A stretch of 64,000 nt of DNA from assembly GCA_039519185.1 (NCBI GenBank), contig CM076846.1, forward strand, positions 113,792,566 to 113,856,565, written 5' to 3'. Positions within the stretch are counted from its first letter, which is position 1. Every line of letters starts with the position of its first letter. This document shows, piece by piece, positions 55,701-64,000 of this stretch. The notes beneath the pieces are model-generated. The model searched no databases. It was not told where the DNA came from and was given only the letters and a program-made list of their open reading frames with translations. The translations under genes were made by a program, and so were the position numbers. This stretch comes from Astragalus membranaceus. Its lineage: Eukaryota; Streptophyta; Magnoliopsida; Fabales; Fabaceae.

Positions 55701-57087
55701 CTTCTTTCTTCAATTTCTTCAACTGACCAGCAGACACCAAAACCGAACTTTCTTCACCGAAACTAACCGACTTGCTACGACAGTTGATATGGACGTGATT
55801 ATTCTCTAACCAGTCCATGCCTAAGATTACATCCAGACCTCTCAATGGCAAACATACAAAATTCACAATAAAGTCCCTGCCGAAGATCGACACGGGACAC
55901 TGAGAACACACCTGGGACGTAATCACCGACCCCTTCGCAGGAGTATCGACAACCATATCCCCACACATAGCAGATAAAACAAGACCCAATCGTTTACAGC
56001 AATCAACAGATATAAAACAATGGGTAGCACCAGTATCAATAAGAGATTTCAGAGAAGTACCATTAATAAAACACGTACCTCTAATCAGACCATCATCATC
56101 ATCAGGCTCCTCTCCCGCCAATGCAAATACCTTCCCAGTAGACCTTTCCTTTTTCGGCTTTGTACACTTGGTACTGATATGCCCAGACTCACCACAGTTG
56201 AAACACACCACATCCTTGACTTTACACTCAGCTGCCATATGACCCTTTTTACCACAACGGTAGCAATTTCTGTCATCCGACCTGCATGTAGTACTCTTGT
56301 GGCCAGGCTTGCCACACTTATAACAGACGATGCTAGCAGGGGCATCTCCCCCACCAGAACCCTTACCTCCAGCAGCTCTCTGATAACCCTTACCCGCAGG
56401 AACCTCATACGGCTTGCTTCGACTCTGAAACTTGCCCCTTTTCTCAGAAGTAGCTTTGTAGCGAGCAGTACTGTCCTCCTCGAAGATCCTGCAACTGTCA
56501 ACCAGATCTGCGAACACACGAATCTTCTGATAACCAATGGCCTGTTTAATATCAGGCCTTAACCCATTCTCAAATTTGATGCATTTAGAAAATTCAGCTG
56601 TAGCCTCACTGTAATGTGGATAAAATTTGGCTAGCTCCACAAATTTTGCCGCATAGGCAGTCACAGACATACCACCCTGCTTCAGCTCCAAAAACTCTAT
56701 CTCTTTCTTCCCGCGGACGTCTTCAGGAAAATACTTTCTCAGAAATTCCCTGCTGAAAACCTCCCAAGTAATCTCTTCCTGCACAGCCTCTAACCTCTGC
56801 CTAGTAGCCAACCACCAGTCGTCGGCCTCCTCGGCTAACATGTGGGTACCAAAGCGGACCTTCTGCTCAACAGTACAGTTCATCACCCTGAAAATCCTCT
56901 CGATCTCCTTCAGCCAAGCCATAGCACCATCTGGATCATATTTGCCCTTAAAGGTGGGCGGATTCTCCCTCTGGAAGGTTGTCAGACTCCTAAAACCAGC
57001 ATTATCCCCAGCATTCTGCTGACCCTGCATCGCCTGAGCCATAGCTTGCAATGCAGCAGCAAGAGCAGCGTCGTCTCGTCTGGCCAT
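52717..57087 (-). CDS. Tekay-type gag-pol polyprotein with chromodomain
   Basis: 1456 residues, ATG at 57087 (MARRDDAALAAAL), about 110 bases from the upstream LTR. Domains in order: gag core (about 40-210, PPTFKGKYDPDGAMAWLKEI and following); three CCHC zinc knuckles (about 253-305: CYKCGKPGHKSTTC, CYRCGKKGHMAAEC, CFNCGESGHISTKC); protease LIDTGATHCF (about 352); reverse transcriptase with FIDDILVYS (about 672); RNase H (YCDASKMGLGGVL, about 819); integrase zinc-binding HHCC (about 1032-1075); integrase core Asp-Asp-Glu in DFVTGLP, SDRDPRF and TDGQSERTIQS (about 1102-1205); and a C-terminal chromodomain VKVVWLGAAGESMTWELESK (about 1415-1434). No stop or frameshift, and all catalytic motifs are present. 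The stop codon sits at the edge of the polypurine tract. Confidence 0.96.
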   Translation of the reverse strand: MARRDDAALAAALQAMAQAMQGQQNAGDNAGFRSLTTFQRENPPTFKGKYDPDGAMAWLKEIERIFRVMNCTVEQKVRFGTHMLAEEADDWWLATRQRLEAVQEEITWEVFSREFLRKYFPEDVRGKKEIEFLELKQGGMSVTAYAAKFVELAKFYPHYSEATAEFSKCIKFENGLRPDIKQAIGYQKIRVFADLVDSCRIFEEDSTARYKATSEKRGKFQSRSKPYEVPAGKGYQRAAGGKGSGGGDAPASIVCYKCGKPGHKSTTCRSDDRNCYRCGKKGHMAAECKVKDVVCFNCGESGHISTKCTKPKKERSTGKVFALAGEEPDDDDGLIRGTCFINGTSLKSLIDTGATHCFISVDCCKRLGLVLSAMCGDMVVDTPAKGSVITSQVCSQCPVSIFGRDFIVNFVCLPLRGLDVILGMDWLENNHVHINCRSKSVSFGEESSVLVSAGQLKKLKKEGVQLFALMASLSAESQAVIEELKVVREFPEVFPDEIPGVPPEREVEFSIDLVPGTRPVSMAPYRMSASELSELKTQLEELLEKKFVRPSVSPWGAPVLLVKKKDGSMRLCVDYRQLNKVTIKNKYPLPRIDDLMDQLVGARVFSKIDLRSGYHQIKVKDEDVQKTAFRTRYGHYEYSVMPFGVTNAPGVFMEYMNRIFHNYLDRFVVIFIDDILVYSKSDEEHAEHLKSVLEVLKEKKLYAKLSKCEFWLKEVSFLGHVISGNGIAVDPAKVEAVLEWESPKSVTEIRSFLGLAGYYRRFIEGFSKLALPLTQLTCKGKVFVWDARCEESFMELKKRLTTSPVLTLPNPEEPFVVYCDASKMGLGGVLMQDGKVVAYASRQLRIHEKNYPTHDLELAAVVFVLKIWRHYLYGSRFEVFSDHKSLKYLFDQKELNMRQRRWLELLKDYDFGLNYHPGKANVVADALSRKSLHMSAMMVKELELIEEFRDLSLVCKMTPRSVKLGMLKIDNEFLGSIREAQKSDVKLVDLINGVGQSEDEEFKLDSSGVLRFRGRICVPDDEEMRKAILEEGHRSKLSIHPGATKMHQDLKKMFWWYGMKRDVEQFVYACLTCQKSKVEHQKPAGLMQPLEIPEWKWDSIAMDFVTGLPNTAKGHDAIWVIIDRLTKSAHFIPINITYPVSRLAEVYVKEIVRLHGVPKSIVSDRDPRFTSEFWKSLQKELGSKLKMSSAYHPQTDGQSERTIQSLEDLLRACVLEQRGSWDSYLALIEFTYNNSHHSSIGMAPFEALYGRKCRTPLCWYDSGESVVLGPEIVRETTEKIKMIREKMKASQSRQKSYHDKRRKDLEFQEGEHVFLRVSPITGVGRALKSKKLTPRFVGPYQISERIGNVAYRVALPPNLSNLHDVFHVSQLRKYVSDPSHVIQVDDVEVRDNLTVETMPVRIEDREVKALRGKEIALVKVVWLGAAGESMTWELESKMRESYPELFYQVNFEDEIF

Positions 57088-57182
57088 TCTAGCACTGCAA
57101 CAGAAAACAGAATTCAGAAACGAGTAACAAACTCAATGTTACTCAACACGACGACTCAACTACCGGCCGGACAGACCGAACT

Positions 57183-57194
57183 GCTCTGATACCA
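57183..57194 (-). promoter_or_regulatory. Primer-binding site of nested Tekay element
   Basis: TGGTATCAGAGC on the minus strand, four bases from the LTR edge. It is complementary to the 3' end of plant initiator tRNA-Met, the usual primer for this clade. Confidence 0.92.
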
Positions 57195-57198
57195 CTAA

Positions 57199-59772
57199 TG
57201 TAACACCCCTTTCTACCCGTTACTTTGTTTATAAAAATCAGAGTTTAAAAATCTCGTTCATAGGAAAAGTTACACATACTCAAATCAAACGTCGCTTATC
57301 AAACTTTAAAAACAGTTTAACTCAAATTCATACGTCCACGTAGCACATCACCATATCAAAAACTCAAGCCTCATGGTTAACGTCACTTATAACACTCCTC
57401 ATAACACAATCAACTACGCAGCGGAAATTAGTAAAACATAACCAAATAGTCCACATGGACATAATAATCAAAAATCATTAATAAAGGCCGAGTTCGTTTT
57501 CCCCCTGAGTGCTACGTATCAGAGCATGACGACTCGACTCAAAAAGTGAAGCTAATACCTTCACTGGGAATCACCTGCACGTTACCAACACGAGGGCAAC
57601 ATTCAAACAGGAAAGGGTGAGCATCATTTCAGTCTATATAATAGAAAATATGATAAGCACTAATCATAGGCTACGCACTAGAATAATCAGCATCCAATAC
57701 ACAAAACATCCACATCACAGTCATCATTCACATCATGTACAAACTCATCTCATGTCATATGGCTTTATGAAGTGCAACCCACTCGCGGGTATATGCATGA
57801 AGGTACCTTTTCACAAACGTCGCTTAGCCACTCAGGCTTCATCATCACATAGCCACTCAGGCCTCAAAACATCACTGGGTTTTATGCATATGGGCATGAG
57901 ACTCTATGACATGCACCACTCACTTCACAAAATCACACAATTACTCAGATCACAGTCAACAATGTGACCCATCACTTACCTGTTTGCTCGCACGGAGCAC
58001 AGCACCTGTCAAATTCATAATCATCACACAACATCACTAGGCCACTTAGACCTTAACCTCACTTAGCCACTCAGGCCCCAAATGTCACTTACACATAAAC
58101 ATCATTTACCTCAAACATTAGCCACTGAGGGCAAAAACGTCATTTGACTAACCACCAAGGGCATCCTCGTCATTTACACATCATTATCATTAACTTTGGC
58201 CACTAGGGGCAAAACAGTCATTTGACTAGCCACCAAGGGCATCCTCGTCATTTACGCATCTTTTATCATTAACTTTGGCCACTAGGGGCAAAACAGTCAT
58301 TTTGACACTACCGCGTTTAAAACTGTTGTTTATACACCAAAAGGGATTTTTAAAGAGTTCCACGTCATTTTTCAATGTCACTGGGACGATCACCAGGGAC
58401 AGCCACTTGGGCGCCCACAAACCATCAGAAAATAACAATTTTTCATTTTAAAAATTAGACCCATAGATGGACAGCGTAAAAAGCTTCACGACACTTTTTG
58501 AATCGTTCAAAACGGACGTCTGAGTCAAAAGTTATGATAAAAATAAGTTTGGGAAAAATTAGACAACGTTCTGAAAATTGGCGCCTTAGGCGCCCAGGCA
58601 ACACAGGCACCCAGCGCCCAGGCGCGCACAACACAGCGCAACACAGCGCCACAGGCGCCCAGCGCCCAGGCGCGCACAATGCAACACAGACACGGGCGCC
58701 TAGCGCCCAGGGGCAACAACGCGCGCACAACACAGCGCCATAGGCGCTCAGCGCCCAGGCGCGCACACGCACACACAGACACAACACGGGCGCCAGCGCC
58801 CAGGCGCGCCCCCACGCGCAACAACAACACAGAACAGGCGCCCAGCGCCCAGCATAGGCGCCCAGCGCCCAGAAACCAGCAACAACATCCAGAATTTGTC
58901 CAACACTTTTTAACAACTAAAAATTCGTTTTCTTCACAATTTTAAAACATAAAACTCCAATTTTTCCCAGCAACTAAAACGCACTTATCTCATTCCAAAT
59001 TACCAAAACTCAATTTATCAAAATTCAATCAAAACAAACATCAACACTAACACCTTCATGGCGCCCTAGGCGCCCAACAGCCATACCCTTATGCGACTTC
59101 ACTTCCAACAATTCAAACACATAGATCACACCATATTTCTCATTACATACGCATAGCATCATCAATAATACAAATTCGTAGATCAAGCACCAAGCAACAA
59201 TCAAATCGCATGAACTCATGATTAACATATATATATATATATATATGCGAAAATTGGCATCAAGAACATCAAGAACGCAAAGAACATCAAAAACATCATG
59301 AAATCTAGGAGAAACCTTAGATCTAGGGCCTATCATAGAATGTATTAGATAGAGTGATAGAGCTCCCCTAACCTTTTCAAGAAGAATTCGATGCCTAGGA
59401 TGCAGTCACCTACAGATCCACAGCAACAACGGAGATCCTTCCTTTGAACTTCGAACCCTCTTCTCCTTCTTCCCTTGGCCGCCTTGCTCTTTTCTTTCTC
59501 ACGCTATTCTCTCCTCCTCTTGCTCTCTCTCGAAATTTCGCACACAATGAGCTAACAACCCTAACCCCAAACACTACTCCACTTCGCCTATATTGTGGAT
59601 CATGGGCTTGGGCTTTCCACTTAAGCCCAAGTCATGCAAGTGGCGCCTCCACTTCCTCCTAATACCACCAAAATAAATAAAATTCTAATTAATCGAATTA
59701 CATCAAATAATTTAATTTAAATCCCCAATTATTTAATTAAATAAATTAATTAAATAATTTTAGGGTGTTACA
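57199..59772 (-). repeat. Nested Tekay 5' LTR (2574 bp)
   Basis: Near-identical to 50123-52704; the AT microsatellite (about 59227-59249) is four units shorter. It drives transcription of the polyprotein on the minus strand (family knowledge). Confidence 0.95.
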
Positions 59773-62122
59773 CCCCGGAGCAAAACTGACAAGGCAGGAA
59801 CTGGCGCCCAGCAACAAGGCGCCAACAGCATCAGCAACAAAACAGAAACAGGCGCCCAGCAACAAGGCGCCAACCGACAACATCAACAGACAGAAACTGG
59901 CGCCCAGCAACAGGGCGCCAAGAGGCAACAGCAACAAGCAGAAACTGGCGCCCAGCAACAGGGCGCCAAGAGGTAACAGCAACAACCAGAAACTGGCGCC
60001 CAGCAACAGGGCGCCAAGAGGCCATAGCAACAACCAGAAACTGGCGCCCAGCGACATGGCGCCAAGAGGCAACAGCAACAACCAGAAACTGGCGCCCAGC
60101 AACAGGGCGCCAAGTGAAACAGCAACACAACAGGAACTGGCGCCCAGCAACAGGGCGCCTAGTGAAACAACAACACAACAGGAACTGGCGCCCAGCAACC
60201 GGGCGCTTAGTGAAACAGCAACACAACCGGAACTGGCGCCCAGCAACAGGGCGCCTAGCACAACAGCAGCAACAACAGACTTGGCGCCCAGGGGCAGGGC
60301 GCCTAGCACACCAGCAGCAACAACAGGATTGGCGCCCAGGAGCAGGGCGCCTAGCACAACAGAGGCAACAACAGACTTGGCGCCCAGGAGCAGGGCGCCT
60401 AGCACAACAGCAACACAGATAGACATGGAGCCCAGGAGCAGGGCGCCTAGAACACCAGCAACACAAACAGACATGGCGCCCAAGAACAGGGCGCCTAGAA
60501 CACCAGCAACACAGACAGACATGGCGCCCAGGAGCAAGGCGCCTAGCACACCAGCAACACAGACAGACATGGCGCCCAGGAACAGGGTGCCTAGCACACC
60601 AGCAACACAGACAGACATGGCGCCTAGCACACCAGCAACACAGACAGACATGGCGCCCAGGAGCAGGGCGCCTAGGGCAACAGCAGCAACATCAGACATG
60701 GCGCCCAGGAGCAAGGCGCCTAGCACCACAGCAATAGAAACAGACTTGGCGCTCAGGAGCAGGGCGCCTAGCACCACAGCAACACAGGAACCATACTGGC
60801 ACAACACAGCAACACACAGAAACAACACAGGACACCACTGGTCGCCTAGGGCGCCATTTTCAGTGGCACAGACAAACACTGGGCGCCTAGGGCGCCAGTT
60901 TCAGCGACACGGGCAACACTGGGCGCCTAGGGTGCCTTTCTCAGCAACACTGAAACAACACTGGGCGCCTAGGGCGCCGTTTCCAGTAATATCAAGACAG
61001 TATTGGGCGCCTAGGGCGCCACTTCCATCAACAACCAAAAACAGTGACAGGGCGCTCAGGGGCAGGGCGCCTAGCACACCAGCAACACAGACAGACATGG
61101 CGGCCAGGAACAGGGCGCCTAGCACACCAGCAACACAGACAGACATGGCGCCCGGGAGCAGGGCGCCTAGGGCAACAGCAGCAACATCAGAGATGGCGCC
61201 CGGGAGCAAGGCGCCTAGCACCACAGCAACAGAAACAGACTTGGCGCCCAGGAGCAGGGCGCCTAGCACCACAGCAACACAGGAACCATACTGGCACAAC
61301 ACAGAAACACACAGAAACAACACAGGACATCACTGGTCGCCTAGGGCGCCATTTTCAGTGGCACAGACAAACACTGGGCGCCTAGGGCGCCAGTTTCAGC
61401 GACACGGGCAACACTGGGCGCCTAGGGTGCCTTTCTCAGCAGCACCGAAACAACACTGGGCGCCTAGGGCGCCGTTTCCAGTAATATCAAAACAGTATTG
61501 GGCGCCTAGGGCGCCACTTCCGGCAACAACAAAAAACAGTGACAGGGCGCCTAAGGGCAGGGCGCCGTTTCCACCAACTAAGACAACAACACCAAATTGC
61601 ACCAAACCCCAAACACCAAATTTCACCATGATCAACCAATAGCAATCATCATGCATACGTTCTAACATCGCCAAATAAACACCAAACAAAATCAAAGGGC
61701 AACCTAGAGCCTAACTCCCACATAACACCCATCATACACCCTATTATAAAGTAGAACCCACCCTTACCTTAGATTTGCCGAATACGAGATCCCCTTGAAC
61801 GAAGCTCCAAAGAACCACCGCAACAAGAGCTTCCCTCCTCTTTCTCCTTGGTTGCGCCTCCTCCCTTTCTCTTCTCTCTTCGCAATCTCTCTTTCTTTTT
61901 CTCAAAAATGCACAAATGAGCCAAACCCTAGCTAATGCTCTCCTTCATGCGCCTAGGCCCTTGGGCCCTTGGATCACGGGCCTCCTTCTACTACTCAACT
62001 TAATTACTAAACACCACTCCCTGATTTAAATAAAAAATCATATTATTACTTTAATATGACTATACTAATAAAATACCTAAATAATTCAATTAAATAAATA
62101 ATTAAATTATTTGGGCGTTACA
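59773..62122 (-). repeat. Older Tekay LTR, right fragment
   Basis: Resumes with CCCCGGAGC after the nested insertion. Most of it is the GGCGCC minisatellite. The end (61600-62122) has CT-rich patches and an AT-rich tail finishing GGGCGTTACA. Confidence 0.88.
59785..61575. repeat. GGCGCC-rich minisatellite, 48-60 bp units with 495-bp higher-order repeat
   Basis: Each unit carries GGCGCC twice around a short spacer (for example GGCGCCCAGCAACAGGGCGCC-like or the near-palindrome GGCGCCTAGGGCGCC), joined by CAGCAACAACAG-type linkers. Unit types drift from left to right. The block ending at 61021 recurs at 61516, a 495-bp higher-order duplication with a few changes. Long open frames exist on both strands (625 codons plus, 377 minus) because unit lengths are mostly multiples of three and the repeat lacks stop triplets. 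I do not call them genes. Confidence 0.9.
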
Positions 62123-64000
62123 ACTCTCCCCCACTTAGAATATTTCGTCCTCGAAATTTACCTGATTCAAACAGCTCGGGATAGGACTCCCGCATCTTGC
62201 TCTCCAGCTCCCACATCATGCTCTCTCCGGCAGCTCCTAGCCAGACTACTTTCACCAACGCAATCTCCTTGCCTCTTAGAATTTTTACCTCATGATCTTC
62301 GATTCGTACAGGCATCGTATCCACCGTGAGATTATCCCGTACCTCCACCTCATCCATGCGGATTACATGAGATGGGTCTGAAATGTACTTTCGAAGTTGC
62401 AACACATGAAACACGTCATGCAAATTCGAAAGGTTAGGCGGTAAAGCCACTCTATATGCAACCTTCCTGACTCTCTCTGAAATCTGATAAGGACCAATGA
62501 AACGAGGAGTGAGCTTCTTCGACTTCAAAGCGCGTCCAACACCGGTCACTGGAGTGACTCTCAAAAATACATGCTCACCCGCTTGAAACTCTAAATCTTT
62601 CCTCCGCTTGTCGTGATAACTCTTCTGTCGGCTCTGTGAAGCCTTCATCTTCTCAGGAATCAACTTCACTTTTTCAGTTGTCTCTCGAACAATCTCCGGT
62701 CCAAGCACCACACTCTCTCCAGACTCATACCAACACAGCGGGGTTCTACACTTCCGACCATATAATGCTTCAAAAGGTGCCATCCCAATACTAGAATGGT
62801 AACTGTTGTTATACGTGAACTCTATCAGTGGAAGGTAGGAATCCCACGAACCTCCTTGTTCCAAGACACAAGCCCTCAACAAATCTTCTAATGACTGAAT
62901 TGTCCTCTCTGACTGACCATCTGTCTGAGGATGATATGCCGAACTCAACCTCAACTTAGACCCCAACTTCTCTTGCAAACTCTTCCAGAAATCTGAAGTG
63001 AACCTCGGATCTCTATCCGAAACAATACTCATAGGAACTCCATGAAGCTTCACAATCTCCCGGATATAATAACGGGTTCTGGAAGCCGTCTTCTGAATAT
63101 CTTCGTCCCTCACCTTGATCTGATGATAACCTGATCTCAAATCAATCTTACTGAACACTTGAGCACCCACCAACTGATCCATCAAATCGTCTATCCTCGG
63201 AAGTGGATACTTGTTCTTAATTGTCACCTTATTCAACTGCCGATAATCCACACAGAGTCTCATACTACCATCCTTCTTCTTCACTAACAACACAGGAGCT
63301 CCCCATGGCGATAGACTCAGCCTCACAAACTTATTCCCGAGCAGATCATCAAGTTGCTTCTTCAACTCAGACAATTCGGATGCGGACATCCTGTGCCGTG
63401 CCATAGAAACAGGTCTGGTACCAGGTACAAGATCAATAGAGAATTCAACTTCCCTCTCTGGCGGTACACTTGGAATCTCATCAGGGAAAACGTCAGGAAA
63501 CTCGCGCACCACCTGCAACTCTTCAATGATAGCTTGATTCTCAACAGTCAACGATGCCATCAGCGAGAATAACTGAACTCCTTCCTTCATCAACTTCCGC
63601 AACTGACTAGCGGATAACAGACCAAACTCATCTCCTCCAAAACTCACCGACTTGCTACGACAATTAATATGGACATGGTTATGCTCTAACCAGTTCATAC
63701 CCAAGATTACATCTAACCCGCTCAACGGCAAACAAACAAAATCCACAACAAAGTCTCTGTCGAAGATCGACAAGGGACACTGAGAACACATCAGAGAAGT
63801 AGTTACCGACCCCTTAGCTGGAGTGTCGACAACCATCTCTCCATTCATAGCAGACATTACAAGACCCAATTTCTTACAACAATCAGCAGCAATAAAGCAA
63901 TGAGTAGCACCAGTATCAACAATAGATTTTAAAGGAGTACCATTAATGGGGCACGTACCTCTAATAAGTCCATCATCTTCAGTAGGCTCTTCACCTGCCA
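62118..64000 (-). pseudogene. Older Tekay gag-pol, internally deleted, runs off right edge
   Basis: The frame is open from the window edge: protease IVDTGATHCFIAADCCKKLG (near 63920), then reverse transcriptase start (RMSASELSELKKQLDD, LLVKKKDGSMRLCVDYRQLN, VFSKIDLRSGYHQIKV). At about 63075 it passes from QKTASRTRY directly to YIREIVKLHGVPMSIVSDRD, the middle of the integrase. About 450 residues (rest of reverse transcriptase, RNase H, integrase HHCC and first Asp) are deleted, yet the frame is kept. The integrase remainder, chromodomain region (VKVVWLGAAGESMMWELESK) and a changed C terminus (ESGKFRGRNILSGGEL) follow. The last dozen residues are frameshifted relative to the nested element and read through the polypurine tract into the LTR. 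It cannot encode a working polymerase. Confidence 0.88.

Larger units (their letters stand above)
50123..59772 (-). mobile_element. Intact, very young Tekay-type chromovirus (9650 bp)
   Basis: LTRs at 50123-52704 and 57199-59772, with 5-bp duplication CCCCG (50118-50122 and 59773-59777). The primer-binding site TGGTATCAGAGC (plus 57183-57194) matches initiator tRNA-Met, and the polypurine tract AGTGGGGGAGAGT is at 52705-52717. One full gag-pol frame. The 8-bp length difference of the LTRs is explained by an AT microsatellite. I saw only three substitutions between them (near 51556, 51918 and 52006), about 0.1%, so insertion was recent. Long LTRs and a chromodomain place it in the Tekay/Del clade. 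It looks autonomous. Confidence 0.96.
49013..64000 (-). mobile_element. Older Tekay-type gypsy element, partial, split by a nested element
   Basis: The left LTR starts TGTAACACCCC at 49013 and ends GCGTTACA at 62122; subtracting the nested element and one 5-bp duplication leaves about 3455 bp. The polypurine tract AGTGGGGGAGAGT is 62123-62137. The internal region continues past the window edge, so the other LTR and the target duplication are not visible. It is related to the nested element: shared LTR opening, CGAGTGCTACGTATCAGAGC and ACGCAGCGGAA blocks, and homologous pol. Confidence 0.88.

Noticed and set aside
59746..61642. Long open frames on both strands (625 codons plus, 377 codons minus) with Ala/Pro/Arg- or Gly/Ala/Leu-rich repeats
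   Set aside because: They are translations of the GGCGCC minisatellite inside an LTR; both strands are open at once and no family resemblance exists.

Overview
This 64 kb window is plant nuclear DNA, most likely from a legume (inference). The plant evidence is an intron-containing elongator tRNA-Met, a plant group Ia bHLH gene, chromodomain Ty3/gypsy elements (Reina- and Tekay-like), tRNA-derived SINEs, a Helitron and hAT elements. It has no bacterial or organellar character. Only two ordinary host genes look intact: a three-exon bHLH transcription factor (34375-36326) and a tRNA-Met (37715-37799). Nearly everything else is transposable elements and the remains of one host gene.

Left part (1-31940). 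After LTR-like debris and a CT microsatellite, a split host gene for PIGW/GWT1 (the ER inositol acyltransferase of GPI-anchor synthesis) begins at 3280 and its last exon ends at 31940. It is a wreck. A young Reina-type retrotransposon (4843-10504) sits inside exon 7 with a 5-bp target duplication. The exon 4 donor is TT instead of GT. Exon 9 ends in an in-frame TAG. The middle coding exons are missing. The intron after exon 9 has grown to about 19.5 kb. It holds (i) a tandem array of five identical-length gag-only LTR-element units sharing six LTRs (12091-25694), bounded as a whole by one GTATC target duplication; (ii) a direct duplication of the intron that preserves the empty site of that array; and (iii) a hAT element with a perfect 8-bp duplication that was later broken and half inverted together with a copy of PIGW exon 8.

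Middle part (31941-48670). A SINE with 16-bp target duplications lies upstream of the bHLH gene. A second SINE with 16-bp duplications lies downstream of it, followed by the tRNA-Met. Then come a Helitron-like nest rich in minisatellites (38106-42900), a decayed L1-type LINE (about 43660-47470) that itself carries a small hAT-like element with an 8-bp duplication, and a decayed gypsy protease fragment.

Right part (49013-64000). An older Tekay-type element on the minus strand runs off the right edge. Its left LTR is split by a very young, intact 9.65-kb Tekay element (50123-59772, duplication CCCCG, initiator tRNA-Met primer site, full gag-pol with chromodomain). The older LTR contains a GGCGCC-rich minisatellite of about 1.8 kb. 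Its internal region carries an in-frame deletion that joins the reverse transcriptase directly to the integrase core.

Relative order of events (inference): PIGW intron duplication, then separate hAT and gag-array insertions in different copies (each copy keeps the other's empty site), array expansion after that, and very recent Reina and Tekay insertions.
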